Of a DNA stretch of 64,000 nt, positions 34,097-43,242 are shown piece by piece. Origin of the DNA: Conexibacter woesei DSM 14684 (GTDB lineage: Bacteria > Actinomycetota > Thermoleophilia > Solirubrobacterales > Solirubrobacteraceae); the NCBI RefSeq assembly GCF_000025265.1, contig NC_013739.1:5752001-5816000 (forward strand), in the 5' to 3' direction. Positions within the stretch are counted from its first letter, which is position 1. Each line of letters opens with the position of its first letter. The translations under genes and the position numbers were made by a program. The notes beneath the pieces were generated by a model. The model searched no databases and was not told the DNA's origin. It was given only the letters and a program-made list of their open reading frames with translations.

Positions 34097-35686
34097 ATGT
34101 CACTTCGTCGCAGAGAGGTGCCGGAGGCACGGGGGTCGGACTCGCTGAACGAGGCGCGGCGGGCGGCTGAGCTGGAGGCGCTCGCGGGCGGCGGGGAGGC
34201 GGTCGACGTGCTCGTCGTCGGCGGCGGGATCACCGGCGCGTGGGTGGCGCTCGACGCCGCGAGCCGGGGGCTCGACGTCGCGCTCGTCGAGCAGGCCGAC
34301 CTCGCGAACGGCACGAGCCGCTGGAGCAGCAAGCTCGCGCACGGCGGGCTGCGCTACCTCGCGCACCTCGACTTCGCGCTCGCGTGGGAGTCGGCGGCGG
34401 AGCGCGCGGTGCTGATGGACGTCAGCGCCCCGCACCTCGTGCGCGCGCTGCCGCTGCTGATCCCGCTCGGCGACCACGTCGGGCGCGCCGCCGGAACGAA
34501 GCTGGAGACCGGCATCCGCATCGGCGACCGGCTGCGCGCCGCCGCCGGCACCAGCCGCCGCCGTCTGCCGCCGATGCGGCGGATCTCGACCGAGGAGGCC
34601 CGTCGCCTCGCGCCCGCCGTCGACGAGCGCGGGATGCGCGGCGCGATCCTCCACTGGGACGGCCAGATCGAGGACGACGCGCGGCTCGTGCTCGCGGTCG
34701 CCCGCACCGCCGCCGCGCACGGCGCGCGGATCCTCACGTACACGCGCGTCGAGCAGCTCTGCGCCGATGGCGCGATCGCGGTCGACGAGCGCAGCGGCGC
34801 GCGCGTCGAGATCACGGCCCGCCACGTCGTCAACGCTGCGGGCGTGTGGGCCGGCGGGCTGACCGGCGGCGTCGCGCTCCGCCCCAGCAAGGGCGCCCAT
34901 CTGCTCGTCCGCTCCGAACGCCTCGGCGAGCCGCGCGCCGGCGTCAGCGCGCCGCTGCCTGACAGCGACGGCTCGCGCTTCGTCTTCGCGATCCCGCGCC
35001 CCGACGGGCTCGTCCTGATCGGCCTGACCGACGAGCCCTACGACCCCGACGGGCCGATCCCCGCCGCTCCTCCGGTCGACGGCGCAGAGGAGCGCACGAT
35101 GCTCGAAACGGTCAGCCGCGTGCTCGAGCGGCCGCTCACCTCTGCCGACGTCGTCGGCCGCTACGCCGGCCTGCGGCCGCTGCTCGCCGCCGCGGACGAC
35201 GATGCGACCGCCGACCTCTCGCGCCGCCACGCCGTGCTCGACCACGACGGCGTCGTGACCGTCGTCGGCGGCAAGCTCACGACCGCCCGCCGGATGGCGC
35301 AGGACGCCGTCGACCGCGTCGTCGAGCTGGCCGGCGACACGCTCGCCGCCGGCCCGTGCGTGACCCGTCGCCTGCCGCTCGTCGGCGCCGTGCCACCCGC
35401 CGAGGCGCCCGCCGCGGGCGAGCTGCCGCCGCCGCTGGTGCGCCGCTACGGCGCCGAGGCCGCGCGCGTCGCCGCGCTCGCGCAGCGGCCCGAGGACCTT
35501 GCGCCGATCGCGCCGGACGTGCCCGTCTCTCGCGCCGAGCTGCGCTTCGCCGTCGAGCACGAGCTGGCGCTCACGCCTGCCGACCTGCTCGACCGCCGCA
35601 CCCGCCTCGGGCTCGTCCCCGAGCGGCGCGACGCGGCGCTCGCGGCTGCCGAAGAGGCGTTTGGGACAGCCCGCACCGGGAAGTAA
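34097..35686 (+). CDS. glpD: FAD-dependent glycerol-3-phosphate dehydrogenase
   Basis: 529 residues from ATG at 34097; GTG at 34094 is directly before it, and TACAGT lies at 34081-34086, so the message is probably leaderless. The FAD fold is VDVLVVGGGITGAWVALDAA, followed by the GlpD signature SSKLAHGGLRYL, later RPSKGAHLLVRSE, GLTDEPYDPDGPIP and VVGGKLTTARRMAQD. It oxidises glycerol-3-phosphate to DHAP and passes electrons to quinone at the membrane. The GH3 gene begins 54 nt downstream and may share the transcript. Confidence 0.93.
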   Translation: MSLRRREVPEARGSDSLNEARRAAELEALAGGGEAVDVLVVGGGITGAWVALDAASRGLDVALVEQADLANGTSRWSSKLAHGGLRYLAHLDFALAWESAAERAVLMDVSAPHLVRALPLLIPLGDHVGRAAGTKLETGIRIGDRLRAAAGTSRRRLPPMRRISTEEARRLAPAVDERGMRGAILHWDGQIEDDARLVLAVARTAAAHGARILTYTRVEQLCADGAIAVDERSGARVEITARHVVNAAGVWAGGLTGGVALRPSKGAHLLVRSERLGEPRAGVSAPLPDSDGSRFVFAIPRPDGLVLIGLTDEPYDPDGPIPAAPPVDGAEERTMLETVSRVLERPLTSADVVGRYAGLRPLLAAADDDATADLSRRHAVLDHDGVVTVVGGKLTTARRMAQDAVDRVVELAGDTLAAGPCVTRRLPLVGAVPPAEAPAAGELPPPLVRRYGAEAARVAALAQRPEDLAPIAPDVPVSRAELRFAVEHELALTPADLLDRRTRLGLVPERRDAALAAAEEAFGTARTGK

Positions 35687-35740
35687 CTCCGGCGGGGACC
35701 GGAGCGCTACGGACGGCGCGCCAACCGGAGGAATCGCCAC

Positions 35741-37996
35741 ATGTCCCGTCACGTGTCCGCCATCCAGCGGATCGCGCTCGTCGCCGTGCTCGCGGCGCTC
35801 GTAGCGCTCGCGTTCCTGCTCGCCCCGCGAGCGGCCGAACGCGCCACCGCGCAGGATCCCAACGCCGACGTCGAGGCGAAGATCGACGACTGGCTGTCGA
35901 GAATGACGCTGGAGCAGAAGCTCGGCCAGCTGCAGCAGCTCGACGCCGACTTCCCGAGCGGAAGACTGAGAGACGACCAGCTGGCGCTCGTGCGAGCCGG
36001 CCGCCTCGGCTCGACGCTCAACGGCCGCGGCGCCGCCAACACGAACGCCGCGCAGAGAGTCGCGCTGGAGCAATCGGCGCTGAGAATCCCGCTGCTGTTC
36101 GGCTTCGACGTGATCCACGGCTACCGCACCGTCTTCCCCGTCCCGCTCGCCGAGGCGAGCAGCTGGGACACGCAGGCGGCCGAGTCCTCCGCCGCGATCG
36201 CCGCGCGCGAGGCACGCGCCGCCGGCGTCCACTGGACCTTCGCGCCGATGGTCGACGTCACCCGCGACCCGCGTTGGGGCCGCGTCGTCGAGGGCGCCGG
36301 CGAGGACGCGTTCCTCGGCTCCTCGTTCTCCGCCGCGCGCGTGCGCGGCTTCCAGGGCGAGGACTACTCCAGACCCGACCGCGTCGCCGCGACCGCCAAG
36401 CACTGGGTCGCCTACGGCGGCGCCGAGGCCGGCCGCGACTACAACACAGTCGACACCTCCGAGCGGCGGCTGCGCGAGCTGTACTTCCCGCCGTTCAGAG
36501 CCGCGGTCGACGCCGGCGTCGCTTCTTTCATGACCTCCTTCAACGAGATCAACGGCGTGCCCGCGACCGCGAACCCGTTCGTGCTGAGAGACGTGCTGCG
36601 CGACGAATGGGGCTTCGACGGCGCGGTCGTCAGCGACTACACCTCGATCAGAGAGCTGATCCCGCACGGCGTCGCCGCCGACGACGCCGACGCTGCGCAG
36701 CTGGCGCTCAACGCCGGCACCGACATCGAGATGGTCTCCAGAACGATCGCCGAGAACGGCGCCAGACTCGTCGCCGACGGGCGTCTCTCGGAGACGACGG
36801 TGGACGACGCCGTGCGCCACGTGCTGCGGCTGAAGTACCGCCTCGGCCTGTTCGACGAGCCGTACGTCGACGAGTCCAGAGAGGCCGCCGTGCTGAACGA
36901 CCCCGCGCACCGGCGCGAGGCGCGCCGGATCGCCGCGCGCTCGATGGTCCTGCTCAAGAACGACGGCGGCGCGCTGCCGCTGCCTGAGAACCTGCGCCGC
37001 GTCGCGGTCGTCGGACCGCTGGCGGACTCGAAGGAGGACATGCTCGGCACCTGGATCGGCGACGGCAAGGCCGCCGACGCGGTGACCGTGCGCGAGAGCA
37101 TGGAGGAGCTGCTCGGCAGACGCAACGTCCGCTACGCGCCGGGCTGCGACGCGCCATGCGCCGCGAGCGGCGGCTTCGGCAACGCGGTCGCCGCGGTGCG
37201 CGGCTCGCAGGCCGCCGTCGTCGTGCTCGGCGAGCCGGCGGCGTGGAGCGGCGAGGCGTCCTCGCGCAGCGAGATCGGCCTGCCCGGCAGACAGCTGCAG
37301 CTGCTGAGAGCGATCCACGCGACCGGCAAGCCGTACGTCGTCGTGCTGATGAACGGGCGCCCGCTGACGCTCGACTGGGCGGCGAGAAGAGCGCCCGCGA
37401 TCGTCGAGGCGTGGTATCCCGGCACCGAGGCCGGCCGCGCCGTCACCGACGTGCTGTTCGGCGACGTCAACCCCGGCGGCAAGCTGCCCGTGACGTTCCC
37501 GCGCAACGTCGGCCAGATCCCGATTCACTACGACCAGAAGCCGACGGGCCGCCCGCCCGACCCGGCGAACAAGTACACGTCGAAGTACCTCGACGTCGAC
37601 GTCACGCCGCAGTATCCGTTCGGCCACGGGCTCAGCTACACGACGTTCGCGCTGTCGAACATCGGCGTCTCACCCGGCGCGATCGCGCCCGACGGCGAGG
37701 TCACGGTGAGCGCGGACGTGCGCAACAGCGGCCGTCGCGCCGGCGACGAGGTCGTGCAGCTCTACGTGCGCGACGAGGTCGCGAGCGTCACGCGGCCGCT
37801 GAGAGCGCTGCGCGGCTTCGAGCGCGTGACGCTGCAGCCCGGGGAGTCCAGACGGGTCACGTTCAGACTCGACCGCGACGACCTCGGGCTGATCGACGCG
37901 CGCGGCGACTTCACCGTCGAGCCGGGCCGCTTCCGCGTGTGGGTGTCGTCCAGCTCCGTCGGCGGCCTGGAGGGAGGATTCACCGTCGAAGAGTGA
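35741..37996 (+). CDS. Secreted family 3 glycoside hydrolase (beta-glucosidase/xylosidase type)
   Basis: 751 residues, with GGAGGA 8 nt before the ATG. A signal peptide or signal anchor is at about 9-30. The GH3 N-domain has KLGQLQQLD, FGFDVIHGYRTVFPVPL, RDPRWGRVVEGAGEDAF and CAKHW-like ATAKHWVAYGG; the probable nucleophile Asp is in GAVVSDYTSI. The second domain (MVLLKNDGGALPLP onward) and a C-terminal fibronectin-III-like domain complete the BglX layout. The enzyme cleaves beta-linked sugars outside the cytoplasm. AGA arginine codons are unusually common here. Confidence 0.94.
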   Translation: MSRHVSAIQRIALVAVLAALVALAFLLAPRAAERATAQDPNADVEAKIDDWLSRMTLEQKLGQLQQLDADFPSGRLRDDQLALVRAGRLGSTLNGRGAANTNAAQRVALEQSALRIPLLFGFDVIHGYRTVFPVPLAEASSWDTQAAESSAAIAAREARAAGVHWTFAPMVDVTRDPRWGRVVEGAGEDAFLGSSFSAARVRGFQGEDYSRPDRVAATAKHWVAYGGAEAGRDYNTVDTSERRLRELYFPPFRAAVDAGVASFMTSFNEINGVPATANPFVLRDVLRDEWGFDGAVVSDYTSIRELIPHGVAADDADAAQLALNAGTDIEMVSRTIAENGARLVADGRLSETTVDDAVRHVLRLKYRLGLFDEPYVDESREAAVLNDPAHRREARRIAARSMVLLKNDGGALPLPENLRRVAVVGPLADSKEDMLGTWIGDGKAADAVTVRESMEELLGRRNVRYAPGCDAPCAASGGFGNAVAAVRGSQAAVVVLGEPAAWSGEASSRSEIGLPGRQLQLLRAIHATGKPYVVVLMNGRPLTLDWAARRAPAIVEAWYPGTEAGRAVTDVLFGDVNPGGKLPVTFPRNVGQIPIHYDQKPTGRPPDPANKYTSKYLDVDVTPQYPFGHGLSYTTFALSNIGVSPGAIAPDGEVTVSADVRNSGRRAGDEVVQLYVRDEVASVTRPLRALRGFERVTLQPGESRRVTFRLDRDDLGLIDARGDFTVEPGRFRVWVSSSSVGGLEGGFTVEE

Positions 37997-38008
37997 AACT
38001 CACTCGCC

Positions 38009-38542
38009 ATGTCTTCGATCATCTCGGTGCGCCGTGTGCGGCGCACCGTCCTCCCCACGCTGGCGGCGGCCGTGGCCGCCGCCGGCGTCACCGCGCTGCT
38101 GCCCGGCAGCGCCGTCGCGGCAACGCCCCGCTGCGCCGTCGACCAGCTCGACGGAGCGTTCAAGAACGCCTCCGCAGGCGCCGGCAGCCGCACTGCCACG
38201 CTCGTGCTGACGAACACGTCGCGCTCGCGCTGCAGCCTCTTCGGCTACCCCGGCGCGCAGCTGCTCAACGCCAGAAACCGCGACCTGCCGACGAACATCG
38301 TCCGCGACCGCTCGCGCAGCCCGAAGACGGTCGTGCTCGCGCCCGGCGGCCGCGCCGTCTCGCAGTGGCGCTGGGGCGCGATCGCCGGCAGCGGCGAGCC
38401 GCAGAACAGAGCGTGCGAGCCGAACCCGGCGCGGATCGAGGTCACGCCGCCGAACGCGACGAGATTCCTCGTGCTGCCGTGGAAGATGGGCCCGGTCTGC
38501 GAGAAGGGCGAGATCACCGTGCGGCCGATGGCGGCCGGCTAG
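38009..38542 (+). CDS. Secreted DUF4232 protein
   Basis: 177 residues, starting 12 nt after the GH3 stop on the same strand, so probably co-transcribed. A signal peptide with an RRVRR start and cleavage near AVAATP is followed by one DUF4232-like domain: LVLTNTSRSRCSLFGYPGAQL, then VLAPGGRAVSQWRWG and a C-terminal VCEKGEITVRP. Four cysteines could make two disulfides. DUF4232 proteins are exported actinobacterial proteins of unknown role. Confidence 0.85.
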   Translation: MSSIISVRRVRRTVLPTLAAAVAAAGVTALLPGSAVAATPRCAVDQLDGAFKNASAGAGSRTATLVLTNTSRSRCSLFGYPGAQLLNARNRDLPTNIVRDRSRSPKTVVLAPGGRAVSQWRWGAIAGSGEPQNRACEPNPARIEVTPPNATRFLVLPWKMGPVCEKGEITVRPMAAG

Positions 38543-38545
38543 CCG

Positions 38546-40198
38546 TTACGCAGCGGGCGCGCCGGGGAGCGGCGCGGGGTCGAGCAGCTTGCCCGGGTTC
38601 ATCACGCCCACCGGGTCGAGCGTCGCCTTCGCCGCTCGCAGCAGCGCGACTCCGAGCGGGCCGACCTCGCCGGGCAGCCAGGCGGCGTGGTCGCGCCCGA
38701 TCGCGTGGTGGTGCGAGAGCGTGCCGCCGTGCGCGACGATCGCGTCGTTCGCCGCCGCCTTCGCCGCGTGCCACTGCTCCAGCTCCGCGCCCTCCTGCTG
38801 GCGCGCCGCGAACGTGAAGTAGAGCGAGGCGCCGGCGCGGTACAGGTGCGAGACGTGGCACCACACGACCGGCGCCGTGCCGCGCTCGCGCAGCGCGCCG
38901 TCGATCGCCGCGCCGACCGCGTCGTAGAGCGCGCCGAGACCGCTCCACGTCGCCGCCGTCTCCAGCGTCTCGACCAGCACGCCGTGCGCGAGCAGCTCGT
39001 CGCGCAGGTATGGCGCGTGGTAGCGGCCGTGCTCCCATGCGCCGCCGATCCCGGTCCCCAGCGCGACGGCGCCGTGTGCCCGCAGCACTCGCACCGCCGC
39101 GGTTCGGCGCGCGCGGACGTCGTGCTCCGAGGCGCCTTCCCAGCCGCAGATCGAGAGGCACGGACGTGCGTGCCCGCGCGCGCTCAGGTACCCGCGCAGC
39201 GCCTTGGCCTGCAGCGTGTCGCCGCCGGCGAGCGCGAGCGAGACGCGCGTCTCCTGCTCGTCGGAGAGGCGTGAGACGTCCGGCGCCGCACCGGCCTGCA
39301 CGAGCGCGCGGAAGGCGTCGGCGCCGGCCTCGAACGACGGCAGCGAGAACGCCTCGTAGCGGCGCACCGCGGGGCGCGGCCGGACGCGCAGCGTCACCTC
39401 GACGATCACGCCGAGCGCTCCCTCGGAGCCGACCAGCAGCTCGCGCAGGCTCGGGCCGGCGGCCGACGCCGGCAGCGTCCGCGTCGCGATCTCGCCGCTC
39501 GGTGTGACCGCTCTGAGCCCGACGACGAGCGCGTCGATCCGCCCGTAGCCGGTCGACGCCTGCCCGGCCGAGCGCGTCGCGACCCAGCCGCCGACGGTCG
39601 AGTGCTCGAACGACTGCGGGAAGTGACCGAGCGTGAGGCCGTGCTCGCGCAGCGCGTCCTCCAGCGCTGGGCCGAGCATGCCAGCCTCGAACGTCGCGGT
39701 CAGCGACGCCGCGTCGACCGCGACCAGCTTGTCGAGGCGCGCGAGCGACAGCGTCAGAACGGCGGCGCAGTCACCACGCAGCGGCTCGACGCCGCCGACG
39801 ACGCTCGTGCCGCCGCCGAACGGGACAACGGCGACGCGCGCCTCCGAGCAGGCGCGCAGCAGCGCGGCGACCTGCTCGGCGGAGGCGGGGAAGGCGACCG
39901 CGTCGGGCGCGCCGGCGAGCGTCCCGGCGCGCAGCCGCACGAGGTCGGCGTAGCCGCGGCCCGCGGCGTGCCGGACGCGTGTGATCCGGTCGTCGCGCAG
40001 GTGCTCGGCGCCGACGATCGCGACGAGCCGCTCGCGCAGCTCCGCCGGCAGGCGCGCCTCCGGCAGCGCCACGTCGTCGAGCGCGACGTGGTCGCGCCGC
40101 GGTCCGAGCTCGCCGACCTCCGCGCGCAGCAGCGCCTGCGCGCCGGGCGGCAGCGGCTCGTCGTGCCCGTCCTCGCCCCAGCCCCACCAGCGCATCAT
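38546..40198 (-). CDS. FAD-binding oxidase of the alkyl-DHAP-synthase type
   Basis: 550 residues from ATG at 40198. The first codons overlap the TetR stop (ATGATG over TGA), so translation is coupled. The FAD-binding PCMH domain has VVPFGGGTSVVGGVEP, SFEHSTVGGWVATRSAGQAS and VGSEGALGVIVEVTLRV. The C-terminal domain has the histidine-rich GGTLSHHHAIGRDHAAWL, matching the catalytic region of alkylglycerone-phosphate synthase, and ends VGVMNPGKLL. It may make alkyl-DHAP or oxidise a related hydroxy acid; actinobacterial homologues are poorly characterised. MRWWGWGEDG at the start is typical of this subgroup. Confidence 0.87.
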   Translation of the reverse strand: MMRWWGWGEDGHDEPLPPGAQALLRAEVGELGPRRDHVALDDVALPEARLPAELRERLVAIVGAEHLRDDRITRVRHAAGRGYADLVRLRAGTLAGAPDAVAFPASAEQVAALLRACSEARVAVVPFGGGTSVVGGVEPLRGDCAAVLTLSLARLDKLVAVDAASLTATFEAGMLGPALEDALREHGLTLGHFPQSFEHSTVGGWVATRSAGQASTGYGRIDALVVGLRAVTPSGEIATRTLPASAAGPSLRELLVGSEGALGVIVEVTLRVRPRPAVRRYEAFSLPSFEAGADAFRALVQAGAAPDVSRLSDEQETRVSLALAGGDTLQAKALRGYLSARGHARPCLSICGWEGASEHDVRARRTAAVRVLRAHGAVALGTGIGGAWEHGRYHAPYLRDELLAHGVLVETLETAATWSGLGALYDAVGAAIDGALRERGTAPVVWCHVSHLYRAGASLYFTFAARQQEGAELEQWHAAKAAANDAIVAHGGTLSHHHAIGRDHAAWLPGEVGPLGVALLRAAKATLDPVGVMNPGKLLDPAPLPGAPAA

Positions 40199-40773
40199 GG
40201 CGCCAGGTAGCGGTCGAGCAGCCGGCGCAGCTCCGTCAGCTCCGGCTCGCGGGCGGCCTCTGCGCCCTCGGCGAGCGTCTGCAGCACGAAGCCGCGCAGC
40301 GCCAGCTCGATCGAGCGGGCGACGATCGCCGGGTCGGCGGCGGCGATCGAGCCGTCCTCGACGCCCTCGCGCACGCGCTCCTCGAAGGCGCTGACGACGG
40401 CGTGCTGGAAGCTGCCCAGGCGCGTCGTGACGTACGGCAGCAGCAGCTCGGGGTCGACGTCGACGATGCGCAGGAAGAGCGGGTTGCGCGTGAGCCGGTC
40501 GGCGCCGCCGACGGCGCCTTCGACGAGCCGCTCGCGCGCGGTCGGCAGCTGCCCGGCCTGCGCGTCGACCTCGCCGATGATCGCCGAGAACTCGCGCGTC
40601 ATCAGTGCCTGGATCAGCGACGTCACGTCCGGGAAGCGGCGGTAGAGCGTCATCCGGCTGACGGCCGCGCGGCGCGCGACGTCCGTCACCGTCGTGCGGC
40701 GTACGCCGACCGCCAGCACGCATGCGCGCGCCGCGTCGAGCAGGGCATCGTCCTCAACCGTGCGTTGTGACAC
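40195..40773 (-). CDS. TetR-family regulator coupled to the flavoenzyme
   Basis: 192 residues from GTG at 40773. The helix-turn-helix is LLDAARACVLAVGVRRTTVT with VARRAAVSRMTLYRRFPDV. A helical ligand-binding domain follows. The stop overlaps the AGPS-like gene by 4 nt, so regulator and enzyme form one operon, probably autoregulated at the palindrome just upstream. Confidence 0.92.
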   Translation of the reverse strand: MSQRTVEDDALLDAARACVLAVGVRRTTVTDVARRAAVSRMTLYRRFPDVTSLIQALMTREFSAIIGEVDAQAGQLPTARERLVEGAVGGADRLTRNPLFLRIVDVDPELLLPYVTTRLGSFQHAVVSAFEERVREGVEDGSIAAADPAIVARSIELALRGFVLQTLAEGAEAAREPELTELRRLLDRYLAP

Positions 40774-40789
40774 TCTGGGCAGGTTTGTA

Positions 40790-40807
40790 TCAGGTCACGG
40801 CACCTGA
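40790..40807. promoter_or_regulatory. Operator candidate between divergent TetR and small membrane gene
   Basis: TCAGGT (40790-40795) and ACCTGA (40802-40807) form a perfect inverted repeat in the 48-base divergent gap, overlapping a TGATACAAA -10-like sequence for the TetR gene. Confidence 0.55.
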
Positions 40808-40821
40808 CATCCTCAGTCGCG

Positions 40822-41073
40822 ATGCGCCTGATCACTCCCGCGGTGCGCTACGGCCTGCCGCTCCTGCTGACGATCGTCGGCGTCTACCTGCTCGAGACCC
40901 GCGCGGACAGGTGGGGCGGGCTCGGCGTGATGCTCGTCGGCACCGCCGTGATCGTGCTGATGCTCAACGTCCTCTTCCGCATCAGCATCAAGAGCAACAG
41001 AGAGCGCTCGCTGGAGGAGCAGGCGCGCGAGTTCTACGACCGTCACGGCCACTGGCCGGACGGGACCAGCTAG
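40822..41073 (+). CDS. Small two-helix membrane protein
   Basis: 83 residues from ATG at 40822. Two hydrophobic segments (about 11-24 and 33-52) are joined by a short charged turn (ETRADRWGG). The cytoplasmic tail is charged and ends REFYDRHGHWPDGTS. The function is unknown. Its stop overlaps the convergent holB stop by 4 bases (CTAG). Confidence 0.75.
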   Translation: MRLITPAVRYGLPLLLTIVGVYLLETRADRWGGLGVMLVGTAVIVLMLNVLFRISIKSNRERSLEEQAREFYDRHGHWPDGTS

Positions 41074-42191
41074 CGCTGGCTCAGCAGCGCTTCCAGCCGG
41101 TACGCCAGCGCTTCGAGCGCGAGCTCCTCGGTGACGTTGCTTCTGAGCCGCCGGCGTGTCTCCTCGATCAGCTCGACGCCGGCGCGAAGCCGCTGCGGGT
41201 CGCGCCCGTCAGCGTCCTGCGCGAGCACGTCCGTGCGGTCGGTGTGGTGGACCAGCTCAGGCGTGCCCCACGCGACGCAGGCAGCGTCGCGCAGCCACAG
41301 CGACGAGAGCTGCAGCCCGAGGTCGAGCGCGCCCGTCTCGACGCGCCGTCTCGTGCGCCGGATCCGCTCGGCGTACTCGTTCTCCAGCCGCTTGCGCTCT
41401 CTTCTGGAGACGACCTCCAGCTCGTCGGCGAGCTTCGCCTCCAGCTCCGCGACCGCCTCCTCGCCGCGGCGTCTCTTGACCGCCAGCAGCTCGGTCCACG
41501 GTCTGCTGCCGCCGACCTCGCCCGCCAGCGCCGCGCGCGCGAAGCGCTCGCCGCCCGCCCGCAGCGCCGGCCCGTCGCCGAGCGCCAGCTCCAGTGCGCG
41601 GGCGCCGTCGCCGAGCGCAAGCCGCGCGACCGCGCGCGCCTGCTCGGGCGCGACGCCGTGGCGGCCGACGCGCTCGGCGAGCTGCTCGTCGGTGAGCGCG
41701 TCGAACCGCACCAGCTGGCAGCGCGAGCGGATCGTCGGCAGGACCTCGGCGAGCCGGTCGGTCAACAGCACGAGGTGGACGAACGGCGCCGGCTCCTCCA
41801 GCGTCTTGAGCATCTTGTTGGCGGCCTGGTCGATCAGCGTGTCGGCGCGCTCGATCACGAACACCCGCCGCGCCGATTCGAACGGCGTCATCGCCGCGGC
41901 GGCGACGACCGGCTCCTCGATGTCGCCGACGAGCATCTCGTGCGCGCCGCTCGGCGTCACCCACGTCAGGTCTGGGTGCGTGCCGTGCTCGACGCGCGTG
42001 CGCGCGCTGTCGGGGTCGGCCGACCCCTCCGCCAGCAGCGCGGAGGCGAAGGCGCGCGCGGCGACGCGCTTGCCGCTGCCTGACGGCCCGTGGAAGAGGT
42101 ACGCGTGCGACGGGCGCCCGCCGGGCGCCAGCGCCGCACCGAGCGTCGCGCGCGCGTTCGGGTGGTGCTCGGTTCCGGGCAGGTCGGCCAT
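41070..42191 (-). CDS. holB: DNA polymerase III delta prime subunit
   Basis: 373 residues from ATG at 42191, 9 nt after a TACCCT box. The AAA+ fold has SHAYLFHGPSGSGKRVAARA (P-loop), VIERADTLIDQAANKMLKTLEEP (sensor/Walker B region, residues about 110-132) and VLPTIRSRCQLVRF. The usual four-cysteine zinc module between the P-loop and Walker B is absent; the region reads RVEHGTHPDLTWVTP. It is part of the clamp loader that places the sliding clamp on DNA. The C-terminal half is helical. Confidence 0.92.
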   Translation of the reverse strand: MADLPGTEHHPNARATLGAALAPGGRPSHAYLFHGPSGSGKRVAARAFASALLAEGSADPDSARTRVEHGTHPDLTWVTPSGAHEMLVGDIEEPVVAAAAMTPFESARRVFVIERADTLIDQAANKMLKTLEEPAPFVHLVLLTDRLAEVLPTIRSRCQLVRFDALTDEQLAERVGRHGVAPEQARAVARLALGDGARALELALGDGPALRAGGERFARAALAGEVGGSRPWTELLAVKRRRGEEAVAELEAKLADELEVVSRRERKRLENEYAERIRRTRRRVETGALDLGLQLSSLWLRDAACVAWGTPELVHHTDRTDVLAQDADGRDPQRLRAGVELIEETRRRLRSNVTEELALEALAYRLEALLSQR

Positions 42192-42270
42192 GCGACGTCG
42201 AGGGTATCGGCGCGGCGCCCTCCTCCGCGGACCGGCGCTCGACCGCGCCGAACGGGGGTAGCGTCAGCCC

Positions 42271-43191
42271 ATGGCTTCCCCACAGCGCCCCATCTCAGGT
42301 CAGGTCGTCCTCGTCACCGGCGCCGCCCGCGGCATCGGCGCCGGCGCCGCCCGCGCGCTGGCGGCACGTGGCGCGAAGGTCGCGCTCGTCGGGCTGGAGC
42401 CCGCCGAGCTGGAGCAGGTCGCCGCGCAGTGCGGTCCCGACGCCGCCTGGTTCGAGGCCGACGTGACCGACCCCGAGGCGATCGCTGCGGCGGTCGAGGG
42501 CGCGGTCGCGCGCTTCGGCGGGATCGACGTCGTGATCGCCAACGCCGGCATCGCGACCGGCGGCACCGTCGCGGCGATCGACCCGGCGGCGTGGGAGCGC
42601 GTCGTCGAGGTCAACCTGTTCGGCAGCTGGCGCACCGTCCGCGCGGCGCTCCCGCACGTGATCGCGCGGCACGGCTACGTGCTGCAGATCGCGTCGTTCG
42701 CCGCCGTCGCGCACGCGCCGTTCATGTCCGCCTACTCGGCCAGCAAGGCCGGCGTCGAGGCGTTCGCGAACTCGCTCCGGACCGAGGTCGCCCACCACGG
42801 CGTGGACGTCGGCGTCGCCTACTTCTCGTGGATCGACACCGACATGGTGCGCGGCGCCGACGCGCGCACGGAGTTCGGCGGCATGCGCAAGAAGATCGCC
42901 GGCCCGTTCGGCAAGACCTCGACGCTGGAGCAGTGCGTCGACGGCGTCGTCGACGGGATCGAGAAGCGCCGCCGTTGGATCACCGTGCCCGCGTGGGTGC
43001 GAGCGATGATCCTGATCCGCGGGCCGCTGGCGGTCGCCGTCGACCGGCTCGGACGCGGAGAGGTGCCGGAGGTCGAGGAGAGAATGGACGCCGCGATCGC
43101 CCGCGAGGGCGCCGCCGCGGTGACCGCCCCGGTCGGCGCCGGCGGCGCCGCCGACAACGCCGCGCGATCGGGGCGCACCGCCGCTCCATAA
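42271..43191 (+). CDS. Short-chain dehydrogenase/reductase
   Basis: 306 residues from ATG at 42271, 6 nt after a TAGCGT box. The nucleotide site is LVTGAARGIGAG, with NAG in VVIANAGIATGG; the catalytic Ser142, Tyr155 and Lys159 lie in QIASFAAV and SAYSASKAG. The C-terminus carries an extra hydrophobic segment (VRAMILIRGPLAVAV), often seen in SDRs acting on lipids or sterols. The substrate is unknown. Confidence 0.92.
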   Translation: MASPQRPISGQVVLVTGAARGIGAGAARALAARGAKVALVGLEPAELEQVAAQCGPDAAWFEADVTDPEAIAAAVEGAVARFGGIDVVIANAGIATGGTVAAIDPAAWERVVEVNLFGSWRTVRAALPHVIARHGYVLQIASFAAVAHAPFMSAYSASKAGVEAFANSLRTEVAHHGVDVGVAYFSWIDTDMVRGADARTEFGGMRKKIAGPFGKTSTLEQCVDGVVDGIEKRRRWITVPAWVRAMILIRGPLAVAVDRLGRGEVPEVEERMDAAIAREGAAAVTAPVGAGGAADNAARSGRTAAP

Positions 43192-43242
43192 GACACCACG
43201 AAGTAGCTTTTCGATCTTCTCGCGCGTAGGCTCTCGCGGCCG

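Noticed and set aside
34100-37627. Very long minus-strand open frame of over 1,100 codons across glpD and the GH3 gene
   Set aside because: It is a mirror of two well-recognised plus-strand genes, typical of high-GC DNA; its translation is Arg/Asp/Val-rich and shows no domain.
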